The notes under the pieces were generated by a model, which made no database searches, was not told where the DNA came from, and saw only the letters and a program-made list of their open reading frames with translations. From positions 1-30,628 of the IMG/VR virus record IMGVR_UViG_3300009184_000138: a stretch of 30,628 nt of DNA. One strand, written 5' to 3'. A program made the position numbers and the translations under genes. The stretch is from a virus. This document shows, piece by piece, positions 5,538-13,685 of the stretch. The first letter of the stretch is position 1. Each line of letters opens with the position of its first letter.

Positions 5538-8368
5538 TCTTGCCCCGCAAAAGATACGGCACCACCCGCAGTCAAGCCGCCAGTTGCACCAATTGCACGT
5601 TTAATCATATTGTAAATAGTCTCAGATTTCTGCGCGGCTGAGATTGGAGTAAGCAAAATGGCCTTGAGCGTATCACCCATCTCTAGCATCTGATCCACCG
5701 ATGCCAAGCCGCGGCTGGTCAATCTGTTTGAGATTTCTTTAAACGTCTGCTCGCCCATGTTGGGACGCGAGGCAACCAATTGACCAATAGCGCGACTCAT
5801 GCTGTCTTGCAGATCGGGGCGCGACATAACCATGTCAGCCAACGCATCCCACTCTTTTTCGTTTGAGCTAAAGAAAATATCACGCAACCGGCTTTCATCC
5901 GTTGTGTTGGCCAGTAGTTCGTTTGCTTTCTTTTGAGCAACTTTGTTAATTTCTTCTGCTTCTTTTGTTAATTGCCCAGCTTGTTTTGCAGTTTCTTTTT
6001 CCCCTGTTTTAATTTCTTTTTTTAGTACATCTATTTCTTTTTTTGCAACAGGAGCTTCATTTTTAGTAATGCGCTTTTCTACAGAAGATGCTAATGCTTC
6101 TGCTTCTTTTTGAGCACCAGTTGTGATGCCTTGCGCTTGCTTCTCAGCATCAGTCAGCATTGCAGCAGAACCTTCACGACCCTCAGTCAACGCTTTTCTA
6201 GCTATTTTGGCTTGCTCGGTTGTTCTCTGGCCGGTGCGCGTCTTAAGATCAGAAGTCAGTCTAGGAATAGTCTCGGTGCCTAACGCTTTTGCTAACGTTC
6301 CACGCTTCTCAGAAACAGCCTTTGCGGTCAACGCAGAAACAGAGCCAGCTTCCAACTCTTTTTGCAGAGTCGGAAAATTAACAATCCAATCTTTAACTTT
6401 AGGATTTTGAACAAACGTTTTAATCTGGTCGGGTGAGGAGAACCTTAATTGTGTTGCAACAAATTGCCGCGCCATCTCTTCTGCGCGAGGCTTGCCAACA
6501 ATTGCCGATAATTGCTGAACCGACTCCGCGTTGTTAAACAGCACTGGGCCAATGTCAGCTGCATAGCGTTTAAACAGCTCCGGGTCTTTTACGTTCTTGC
6601 CGGTTAACACTTGGCCAACAGGCGTGTTCAAGACTTTTAATGGTTCAGAAGACTTTTGATACCCTTTTAAGTAAGCATCCATCAAGTCTTTGCCAACCAT
6701 GTCCTTTTGGATTTCTTCAATAGCGTTTGCTATGCGCCCAGACTGTTGCTGCGACATCGCGCTTGCACGTTCTTTAGGCAATCCAAAGGCTTCATCACGA
6801 TAGATTCTGCGTAACTTTTCAAGTGCGTCAAAACTTAAACGCTTGTCTTGACCGCCAGTACCGCCACCTAAAAGCGCATCCATCTCGGATTGCATCCCGC
6901 CTTTAGCCTGGGGAGCACCGCCTTTTAATTGAGCTAACAACGAATCAAGCTCGGATTGCAATTGCTGGGGGTTTGAAACTAACCCAGACTCAGGATCAAA
7001 CTTTTCTCTTTCAACAACACGAACAAAGTTTTGATACGCAGGACTGTCTGTCCGATAATCAAAACCACCCGCCTCTTTCTTGCCGGCAGCAGTACGAACA
7101 TTGTTAATGTTTGTTTTGACTTCTGTTTCACGAGCTGCTTTTAAATCTTTAGCTACAGTTTCAGTCTCTGATCTAGCAGTCTGACCAAAAGGAGTAGCCT
7201 CAACTGGCTCACCAATTGCTTTGATCTCTTGCGAGGCTTTTTCTACGCGCTGGCCACTGGTCTTACGCAAATCTTGAATGGTCTTTTGGACACGCTTAAT
7301 CTCTGTAGCAGTCTGGTCTTCATCTGCTTTGATTCGCCTACGCGCATCATCAATAATTTCTTTAGCATCTGTCCTAGCTTTACTCTTAAATTCAGCACTG
7401 CCAGTTTCTGCTTGATAGCGCAATTGAGCAGCCTTGATGTTGGCTTCTTCAAGAATGATCTGCCCTCTTGCTTCAGCGGTTTTACGCAAATTATCAGCGT
7501 GTTGATCAAATTGATTTTGTATGGCGTTAATGCGTTGAGTCTTTTCAGGAATGGTAATGTTTGCAAAATCATCAACTAATTTTTTAGCTTGATTCTCTAA
7601 CGTTAACCCTTGATAACGTGCGGCATTTACCGTGTCATCAGCCATCTCTTTTAGGCCACGATAAATCTCAAGTTGAGGCTCAAGAGAGCGTTCGCCCCCA
7701 CGGATACGATTGAGTTGTGTCTCAATAATTTCTCTAGTTCGTTGAGGCATCTTTTCTGTTGCACTTGGGTCTTGCATCAACTCGCCAATTCTTTTTGATC
7801 CTCCGCGCAAAAAAGAACCAACTCTAGAACCAAGTAGGTATGTCAATGGTTTCAACATAACAGGGGCAGCGGTTACAGCTAAAGCATCTGCCGGCATTGT
7901 GTACATTCGAGGAATGCCAAGCATTTCCCCGCCTTGCTCAATAACATCTGACGCCGCACCGGTTGCGCCACCAGCAGCCGTTCTTTTTGTCGTGGATGTT
8001 TTGCCAAATTCTTTACCAAATGTTTCTAGAGCTTTGCCGGCTCTTCCGTATGGCGCAGGCAAGATAGAAGCAAGTTTACCAACGCCTTGTGCCAATTTAG
8101 GTGCAGCCGCCATAAGCGCACCACCACCCGCTGTAGCTACACCTGTTTGTACGCCACTATATTCGTTGCGTTCTGGGTCTTCAGTGAGATAAACATTTAA
8201 ACTTTCGCCTAAACTTTTGACACGTTCTTTTACCGCAGGATCACCCGTGCCGCGCTGTTGGCGAAATTCTGTCGATGGCTTTTCAGCGTACTTAGCAAAA
8301 GGATTCTCAGTGCTAGTACTTTCTGTTTTGTATTTAGCAAAAGGATTTTCAGAGTTGCTTGTAGCCAT
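5534..8368 (-). CDS. large coiled-coil protein, candidate internal virion/ejection protein
   Basis: At 944 residues this is the largest product in the window. The N-terminus carries two copies of ENPFAKY (7-13 and 21-27). An Ala/Gly-rich hydrophobic stretch follows (about 77-100), then long Lys/Glu/Ala/Gln-rich segments with heptad character (about 230-420 and 690-830) and a Gly-rich hydrophobic end (IGATGGLTAGGAVSFAG). No catalytic motif is evident. In podoviruses, very long helical proteins of this kind encoded after the tail genes are ejected with the DNA to form a conduit through the envelope. It forms a run with three other such genes upstream (8368-12771). It overlaps its upstream neighbour by one base. 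A tape-measure role cannot be excluded. Confidence 0.6.
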   Translation of the reverse strand: MATSNSENPFAKYKTESTSTENPFAKYAEKPSTEFRQQRGTGDPAVKERVKSLGESLNVYLTEDPERNEYSGVQTGVATAGGGALMAAAPKLAQGVGKLASILPAPYGRAGKALETFGKEFGKTSTTKRTAAGGATGAASDVIEQGGEMLGIPRMYTMPADALAVTAAPVMLKPLTYLLGSRVGSFLRGGSKRIGELMQDPSATEKMPQRTREIIETQLNRIRGGERSLEPQLEIYRGLKEMADDTVNAARYQGLTLENQAKKLVDDFANITIPEKTQRINAIQNQFDQHADNLRKTAEARGQIILEEANIKAAQLRYQAETGSAEFKSKARTDAKEIIDDARRRIKADEDQTATEIKRVQKTIQDLRKTSGQRVEKASQEIKAIGEPVEATPFGQTARSETETVAKDLKAARETEVKTNINNVRTAAGKKEAGGFDYRTDSPAYQNFVRVVEREKFDPESGLVSNPQQLQSELDSLLAQLKGGAPQAKGGMQSEMDALLGGGTGGQDKRLSFDALEKLRRIYRDEAFGLPKERASAMSQQQSGRIANAIEEIQKDMVGKDLMDAYLKGYQKSSEPLKVLNTPVGQVLTGKNVKDPELFKRYAADIGPVLFNNAESVQQLSAIVGKPRAEEMARQFVATQLRFSSPDQIKTFVQNPKVKDWIVNFPTLQKELEAGSVSALTAKAVSEKRGTLAKALGTETIPRLTSDLKTRTGQRTTEQAKIARKALTEGREGSAAMLTDAEKQAQGITTGAQKEAEALASSVEKRITKNEAPVAKKEIDVLKKEIKTGEKETAKQAGQLTKEAEEINKVAQKKANELLANTTDESRLRDIFFSSNEKEWDALADMVMSRPDLQDSMSRAIGQLVASRPNMGEQTFKEISNRLTSRGLASVDQMLEMGDTLKAILLTPISAAQKSETIYNMIKRAIGATGGLTAGGAVSFAGQE
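8291..8352 (-). repeat. 42-bp-spaced direct repeat encoding ENPFAKY twice
   Basis: Two 20-base copies differing at two positions lie at 8291-8310 and 8333-8352, 42 bases (14 codons) apart and in frame, encoding the duplicated ENPFAKY motif at the N-terminus of the 944-residue protein. Confidence 0.8.
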
Positions 8369-9978
8369 TATTTACGCCCCAAAATTCGGTCAGCAGAACC
8401 CGCGCCAAACGTCTCATCAAACGCATCACGCAACGCATCAGGATTTTCTTTTAATTCTGCAATAGCCCTCGGATCAATTTGAGGCGTTGACTTTTCTTCT
8501 GTTGGAAATTTAATTTGAGCAAATTCTGTAAATGACATTTTTTTCTGGTCAGCATTTAATTTAGTACTTTCACCAGCCCTTACAGCGTCTGTTACTTGTT
8601 TTTGAGTAAATGGTATAGCTTCTTCAACTCTCTTTAAATTAAATCTCAACAAGTCTTTTTCTCCAGCCGTATAGTTGTCACTTGCTAATGCTGTTCGTAC
8701 GCCATCTTCAACAATACGTCTCATCTCTGCAAGTTTGTACAACGCAACGTTAACTGTTGAGCCTTTTTGTATAATAATTGCCTGTTCAATCTTATCGGTC
8801 AAACCAACCAAGCCTGTTGCCGCGCCACTTGTTTCTATTGTCGCTAAGTTTCTTGCTACACCAGCCAATGCGGTTTGCATTAAAAATGCTGTTTGATCTG
8901 TCATTTTTTGATTTAAAACAGATAATGGTGCAGTAAATAAACTACTAAAATTTTTCTGCCCAAAAACAGGGTTTGCTGTTGTAACAGGCAAGTCCGAAAG
9001 AGCTTGAACTGCTCCGCTTACTTGAGACATTGCACCGGTAATTCTACCGACTTGACCGGCAACAGCACCTTTGCCACCTGATTTGCCGCTACCTAATGCA
9101 CTAGGTTTATACAAAGGTTCTGTTGTAGGATAACGCCCTGTTGCGTCCATATATACCGGTGTACCGTCTCTTTTAACCATAAACGGTACTTCAGTGTTAG
9201 TCATGTCAGGAGAAAATCCTTCAGGCAACTTTAACGAAACAAACTTGCCTGTCTTTGAATCCATGTACCCGCGCTCACCCGTTTTAGGATTAACAAGTAC
9301 ATTCTTCTTATCCGCGTTTTCTCTGTCCAAGTCTATCTTTGCAGTTGCTTGAGTTTGTCTATCGCTTAACTGCGCTAATTGAATCTGAGTGCTCGCAATC
9401 TTGTCTGCTGATTGAGCATCTGCAATTGTGGCAGCAATACCCGCGTTATATTTAGCTTTGAAAGACGCAATGTCTTGAGCAACAGTTTGATCCCTAGTTT
9501 TGTACTTCTCAAGAATCACAGACAACTCTGCTTGCGCTTGTTGCACCTGACTTTGCATCCGCTTCTGATTCATATCAAATTCTTTTTGATAGTTTGCAAT
9601 CAGATCAGTGCGACCTTTTTTGTAGCCGTCCATAATGCCGGTCATGCTGTTTAAAACATTTTGAGCAGACATTTTGCCTGACGTACCGAGCATGACTCCT
9701 GCAATCGCAACAAGACCACCGAGCTGCGAGAAGTCGGCAACAGTCTCTTGAGGAATCTGAATTGGCTGCGCCATCTTCTTGCCAACATCAGAAATTGTTT
9801 GCTGCTGTTCGCCAACTTCGCGTATTTTTTCCTCTTGAATAGGCGCATTTAACCGTTTAGTTTCTTCAGCAACAGCCGATTCCATACCCGCTTGAGCCTC
9901 TGCCCCAGCACGGACTTTCTGTTGGATTTGACCAGGTATGCCACCTAACTTGGTGCTTAGTGTGTCTGCTAATGCCAT
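8368..9978 (-). CDS. helical internal virion-type protein
   Basis: A 536-residue protein, rich in Gln, Ala and Lys. After a short N-terminal segment with repeated Glu/Gln, a hydrophobic patch LGGLVAIAGVMLGTSGKMSA (85-104) is followed by a long heptad-like region (about 118-215, including FDMNQKRMQSQVQQAQAELS). A beta-type segment follows, with RDGTPVYMDATGRYPTTEP near 269-287. The C-terminus is helical again. I recognise no enzyme motif. Its place in the run of four large genes, between the fibre genes and the lysis cluster, suggests a structural or ejected internal protein. Its stop overlaps the next start by one base. Confidence 0.55.
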   Translation of the reverse strand: MALADTLSTKLGGIPGQIQQKVRAGAEAQAGMESAVAEETKRLNAPIQEEKIREVGEQQQTISDVGKKMAQPIQIPQETVADFSQLGGLVAIAGVMLGTSGKMSAQNVLNSMTGIMDGYKKGRTDLIANYQKEFDMNQKRMQSQVQQAQAELSVILEKYKTRDQTVAQDIASFKAKYNAGIAATIADAQSADKIASTQIQLAQLSDRQTQATAKIDLDRENADKKNVLVNPKTGERGYMDSKTGKFVSLKLPEGFSPDMTNTEVPFMVKRDGTPVYMDATGRYPTTEPLYKPSALGSGKSGGKGAVAGQVGRITGAMSQVSGAVQALSDLPVTTANPVFGQKNFSSLFTAPLSVLNQKMTDQTAFLMQTALAGVARNLATIETSGAATGLVGLTDKIEQAIIIQKGSTVNVALYKLAEMRRIVEDGVRTALASDNYTAGEKDLLRFNLKRVEEAIPFTQKQVTDAVRAGESTKLNADQKKMSFTEFAQIKFPTEEKSTPQIDPRAIAELKENPDALRDAFDETFGAGSADRILGRK

Positions 9979-9988
9979 GATTTATCCT

Positions 9989-11113
9989 TTAAGCAACAGG
10001 TTTGCCGGTATATGGGTCATACTTCATGTCCCCGCGACCAGACTGACTAAAACCAACTTGAGCTAATGAAGTATAAAAAGTCTTCAGGCTCTGCGCTACG
10101 TCTTTATCTGTTTGCAAGGCCAACATAATTGCATTAACTGTGTACTGATCTGCAATACCGGCTTGTTGCAATCCTACGCTGATCGCCTGTTGCTGAATGC
10201 CAGTTGCCATGTTTTCTTGCGCTTGTTGCAGTGCAATAGCCTGTTGTTGATACGCGGCACCTTGCTGATATGTGGCCAACCCTTTGTCTAATTGCTGTTG
10301 AGACAATTGAGCTAGTGCGCTTTCTTCAGCGACACCGGCTTGCATTGCACCGACACCGCCACGCTTGCTAATGTCTTGCTCTGCACGGGCTTTGAGTGCC
10401 GCAATTGCTTGTTGATTAGCAGGAGTTAAGTTTCCAGATACTGCGCCTGAAATCATACCTGTACCTAAATCTCTTGCTGGCGCACCTAACGCTGCTAAGT
10501 TAGTTGCAGACGCTGCTCCTGTTGTTCTTGCTGAGTCTGATATTTTTTGCAATTCTGCTTGAGCCACCGCAGAGCGATCCATAACCTTTGGAGCCATTGC
10601 AGACACTTGTCCAGCCGCGGCCTGACCTTGTGCTGCCGCTGTTTGCCCTTGTTTGGCACCGTAAGCACCAAGACCACCGAGCAATCCTAGCTTGGCAAGG
10701 TTGGCAGGATCAGATAAGTATTTTGTGACACCATCCATGATCCCAGGTTTTTCTTTGTCTGTCGGGGCTGTTACATCTGCGCTTGATTTAAATCCCGCAG
10801 ACGGGTCTTCATAGAATCCTTGAGTTGGTTGACTAAATTGCGAATAATCCATTTCCGGACTTGTTTGTAAAGCCGGCAAATCTTCACTTGATTGAAAACC
10901 TTCAGACGGGTCTCCAAAAAATCCCTCATCTTCATACTCAGGCAAGCCAGTATCAGGGTTAATTGAACCACGACCACCGCGGCGTTTAAGCAGCGCGGCT
11001 TCTTTAGGCGTAATGTGAGCAAGCACGGTATCTCTGCCACGCCCCTTAGAACGTAACACTTGCGCCAATGCCGCTAGATCGGTGCCTAACGACTTACTTA
11101 ATGTTTTGCTCAT
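9989..11113 (-). CDS. Ala/Gln-rich internal virion-type protein
   Basis: From ATG 11113 the product is 374 residues. The frame is open 16 codons further, but 11113 forms an ATGA overlap with the upstream stop. The N-terminus is basic, followed by two copies of a GF(F/Y)xDPSxGF(Q/K)SSxD motif (64-78 and 99-113). A short hydrophobic Gly-rich segment LGLLGGLGAYG (about 140-150) precedes a long Ala/Gln helix-forming region (about 155-330) with many QQ pairs. No enzymatic motif is seen. Composition and location suggest a virion-internal or DNA-ejection protein that could span or insert into membrane; this is inference. Confidence 0.55.
   Translation of the reverse strand: MSKTLSKSLGTDLAALAQVLRSKGRGRDTVLAHITPKEAALLKRRGGRGSINPDTGLPEYEDEGFFGDPSEGFQSSEDLPALQTSPEMDYSQFSQPTQGFYEDPSAGFKSSADVTAPTDKEKPGIMDGVTKYLSDPANLAKLGLLGGLGAYGAKQGQTAAAQGQAAAGQVSAMAPKVMDRSAVAQAELQKISDSARTTGAASATNLAALGAPARDLGTGMISGAVSGNLTPANQQAIAALKARAEQDISKRGGVGAMQAGVAEESALAQLSQQQLDKGLATYQQGAAYQQQAIALQQAQENMATGIQQQAISVGLQQAGIADQYTVNAIMLALQTDKDVAQSLKTFYTSLAQVGFSQSGRGDMKYDPYTGKPVA
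10775..10924 (-). repeat. internal duplication encoding GFxDPSxGFxSSxD
   Basis: The copies at 10880-10924 and 10775-10819 encode 15-residue motifs matching at ten positions (GF, DPS, GF, SS and D, plus aromatic and basic substitutions). They are 35 codons apart in the 374-residue protein. Confidence 0.7.
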
Positions 11114-12771
11114 ACTTGACTCCCTGTTTCGTCTTTGTACCTTAGAGACGCTGTATTCCAAACGTTTTGTTGCTTGCCTGTACCGCCACTCGGACTATCA
11201 ACAGACCCCGCATCACTTGGATCACCCACCCGTAGGGCTTGCGCCAATGCTTGACTACCCGGCTGACCTGGCGTTGATGCTTGCCCAGTTATTAACGCCC
11301 CACCATAACTGTTCGGTGCTGTACTAGCAATATAAGATGGCAATCTTGTGCCGGTAGGCCCATAACTTGTAGATGGTTTAGATGATGTTGAATCTTGTGC
11401 GCCATCAACACCAAATAAACTAGATACGGTTTTAGATATTAATGGCTGGCCTAATTGCCGTGCTGCTGATCCTAACTGTTTGTTTGCATTAGCGGCTGCT
11501 GCATCTTCTTTTGCGGTATCCAACACAGGTACAGGTTTGCCCTGATCATCCAATAAAATATTACCAAATTCATCAAATTGGTATTCTGGGGGATCAATCG
11601 AGCCGCTTGCAATTAGATTGATTGCATCAGGGTTCTCATTTGAAACGTTGCTGCCAGAAGTATCTTCGGCTGAAGTTACGCCACCAACACTTTGTCCCAA
11701 CACTTCACTTAATGCGCCTGTCAACCCGCCTTTTGCGGCACCAGATAACGCCCCTGTCCCGCTTAGACTGCCAGACAATGCACCGCTAAGTGCGCCACTT
11801 ACGCCTTTTGCTACAACGTCTGCGGCATCCTTATCAAGAACACCTTGTAGTTGAGTCGAGACTGCGCTGTTGATATAAGGAGCTACACCGCCCGTTACAC
11901 CACCGGTTACCGCCCCAGTAAGAACATTGCCGCCTGTTAGAGCAGAGGTGAGTGCGCCTCGACCCGCCCCCACAACCGCTGAAGCCGCAGTCGAAGCCGC
12001 TGAAGCAGACAATCCCATGCCTTCAAAAGCACCCACAACCGGAGCCAATATTGATGGCATCATATACGGTGCAGCAATAGCAAAGGCTATTTGCATAGCC
12101 AGTTGCGTATCTTTTGGAATCTGACCGCCGCGCTTGCCTGGGTCATTGATGTACATCAAATCTTTGACCGTGCTCCCCGTCTCAGCAGGAATACCCGTAT
12201 TGTAAGGAGTGGTGGTGCCTGTGCGTGGATCAATAAACAGCAACTGACCTTCTTCATTGCGCTGCTGAACTGCGCTGTTAATTGACGGCTTTTCGCCTGG
12301 CTTTAATACCAAGCCAAGTGACGTTGGATCAATAACATAACTGCCTTCTTTACTAGCTCCACCGCTGCGAACCGTATCAATCAAAACGCCTTTTAAGTTT
12401 CCTTGAGCGTCATAAAATTGAGTTGGCGTACCTTCATAATTTCTGCCTGTTTGTACAGGTAACGTATTTGTGTCAACAGGTTGGTATGTTGGCCCTTGAG
12501 TTGCTGGATCAACGGCTTTTCTTTCCCCCGTAATTGGGTTGATAAAGTAAGGAGCCTCATACCCACCGTCATCATTACGACCACCGGATTGATATTGATA
12601 TTCGGTTAAACCTTTTGATTGCCCTTCTGCACTGTTTATCAGCGTTGATTTAACCTGTTCTTCTGTCCACCCTTGGTTAAGCAAATTAGTAAACGTAGCC
12701 AAGCCACTTGGGTCAGCTTGCCGTCCCAATGTTTGTTGGTAAATATTGTTTACTGTATCTGCAAGTGACAT
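11110..12771 (-). CDS. DUF4214-like N-terminus with Gly/Ala-rich body, virion-type protein
   Basis: The 553-residue product begins with IYQQTLGRQADPSGL, then a W-containing turn and STLINSAEGQ (about 9-51). This matches the DUF4214 pattern (YRxxLGRxxDxxGL ... S.E) known from secreted, adhesion and phage tail proteins. A central region (about 230-365) is a Gly/Ala/Ser/Leu-rich low-complexity stretch with repeated GALSG and GGVTGG units that may form a glycine-zipper-like, membrane-compatible segment. The C-terminus is Ser/Gly-rich and disordered. The gene heads the block of four large internal-type proteins and its stop overlaps the next start (ATGA). It may be a tail-tip or ejected protein; its function is not established. 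Confidence 0.6.
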   Translation of the reverse strand: MSLADTVNNIYQQTLGRQADPSGLATFTNLLNQGWTEEQVKSTLINSAEGQSKGLTEYQYQSGGRNDDGGYEAPYFINPITGERKAVDPATQGPTYQPVDTNTLPVQTGRNYEGTPTQFYDAQGNLKGVLIDTVRSGGASKEGSYVIDPTSLGLVLKPGEKPSINSAVQQRNEEGQLLFIDPRTGTTTPYNTGIPAETGSTVKDLMYINDPGKRGGQIPKDTQLAMQIAFAIAAPYMMPSILAPVVGAFEGMGLSASAASTAASAVVGAGRGALTSALTGGNVLTGAVTGGVTGGVAPYINSAVSTQLQGVLDKDAADVVAKGVSGALSGALSGSLSGTGALSGAAKGGLTGALSEVLGQSVGGVTSAEDTSGSNVSNENPDAINLIASGSIDPPEYQFDEFGNILLDDQGKPVPVLDTAKEDAAAANANKQLGSAARQLGQPLISKTVSSLFGVDGAQDSTSSKPSTSYGPTGTRLPSYIASTAPNSYGGALITGQASTPGQPGSQALAQALRVGDPSDAGSVDSPSGGTGKQQNVWNTASLRYKDETGSQV

Positions 12772-12822
12772 TATTTTCTTAGGAAAAATCCATTTTTTTA
12801 TACGGGGGGAATCATTTTTTAA

Positions 12823-13170
12823 TTAGGAGACATTAATATTTAAAGCAGCAGCAATTTGTTCGTGAATATAATAATGTGACGCAACCCAATCGTAGAAATC
12901 ATCCTCATTATTAAAGTCAACATCAAGCATATTAAACGGATTATTAAGTCCTAAAAGGGACGCAAATGACTGATGTTCGTCTTGATGCGCGAGCAACCAA
13001 TCGTCTAAATTGTCTGGATTAGCCTCTGTAATTGGGTATGCAGGGACTTGAATGCCTTGATCCATGAAGGTTTCGCGAAATAACTGATGCTGAACCCCGT
13101 TTTCAAACAAGAATTCACTCAACGAATCTAAATCGCCAAACTTAATCACGGACAAGGTTGCCATGTTCAT
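12823..13170 (-). CDS. acidic small protein of unknown function
   Basis: The 115-residue product is acidic. Two similar halves can be seen: NLDDWLLAHQDEHQSFASLLGL in the middle and NNEDDFYDWVASHYYIHEQIAAALNI near the end share a D-x-W-(6-7)-H-(4-7)-A-x-x-L pattern, suggesting an internal duplication of a helical hairpin. The start at 13170 overlaps the upstream stop (TAATG); an alternative ATG is two codons downstream at 13164. Its neighbours are fibre and internal-protein genes. The family is unknown to me. Confidence 0.6.
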   Translation of the reverse strand: MNMATLSVIKFGDLDSLSEFLFENGVQHQLFRETFMDQGIQVPAYPITEANPDNLDDWLLAHQDEHQSFASLLGLNNPFNMLDVDFNNEDDFYDWVASHYYIHEQIAAALNINVS

Positions 13171-13403
13171 TACTTATCAACTTTCTTGTCTAACTTATCA
13201 AATATCTTCTCAAGCATGGATTCAATCTTGTTGTACTGAGATTCCATGTCTGTCTTTCTAACGTAATTGCTTGGCAAATCAATTTCAATCTTTTTAATGT
13301 CATCTTTGAGCTTTTGTACAGCGTCCCATAATTGACGGAAGAACCAACCCGCTACAGGTAACGCAACACCAAACGCCAGGTTGAAAATGTTTTGCCAATC
13401 CAC
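13170..13403 (-). CDS. membrane-anchored coiled-coil protein, spanin/holin-like topology
   Basis: The 77-residue product starts at GTG 13403 with AAAGGA at the right distance. Residues 4-22 (NIFNLAFGVALPVAGWFF) form one hydrophobic segment and the rest is a charged heptad-like coil (VQKLKDDIKKIEIDLP, then IESMLEKIFDKLDKKVDK). Similar proteins are common and unnamed in phage genomes. The topology (N-terminal anchor, periplasmic or cytoplasmic coil) would suit an i-spanin or an XhlA-type lysis accessory, but it lies among fibre genes, far from the endolysin, so I do not name it. Confidence 0.6.
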   Translation of the reverse strand: MDWQNIFNLAFGVALPVAGWFFRQLWDAVQKLKDDIKKIEIDLPSNYVRKTDMESQYNKIESMLEKIFDKLDKKVDK

Positions 13404-13412
13404 GACATTCCT

Positions 13413-13685
13413 TTAAACCAACGGTTCAGTAATGACTTGCAAGTTATTTGCAGCTAGGGCGGCTTGCCAGTCTGTACCGAAGTACATCTTCTTTGCCCAT
13501 GTCACATCGTTTGCCATCTGATCCATCTCGGCGTTTGACCACGGTCCAGAGGTGACATAGTTGGTCGCAGGGGCTAGTCCATCAGCAGACGCACCCACGA
13601 TGAAGACGGTATCGCCCATATCAGCCTGTGCAGCGGCTTGATCGGCGGCTTTGATAATGACGGTTGCTTGTGTGAAGTCGCTCAT
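13413..13685 (-). CDS. small protein following the fibre gene
   Basis: A 90-residue protein rich in Ala with a central SGPWSNAEMDQMANDVTWAK stretch; no recognised motif. The ATG at 13685 directly abuts the stop of the upstream fibre gene (13686), indicating coupled translation. Short proteins right after fibre genes are often assembly chaperones or fibre tips, but I have no motif support for either. Confidence 0.6.
   Translation of the reverse strand: MSDFTQATVIIKAADQAAAQADMGDTVFIVGASADGLAPATNYVTSGPWSNAEMDQMANDVTWAKKMYFGTDWQAALAANNLQVITEPLV

Noticed and set aside
7243-7575. Alternative 110-codon frame inside the 944-residue gene
   Set aside because: It lies wholly in another phase of a strongly supported gene and its product has no recognisable pattern; it is a by-product of the Lys/Gln-rich coding sequence.
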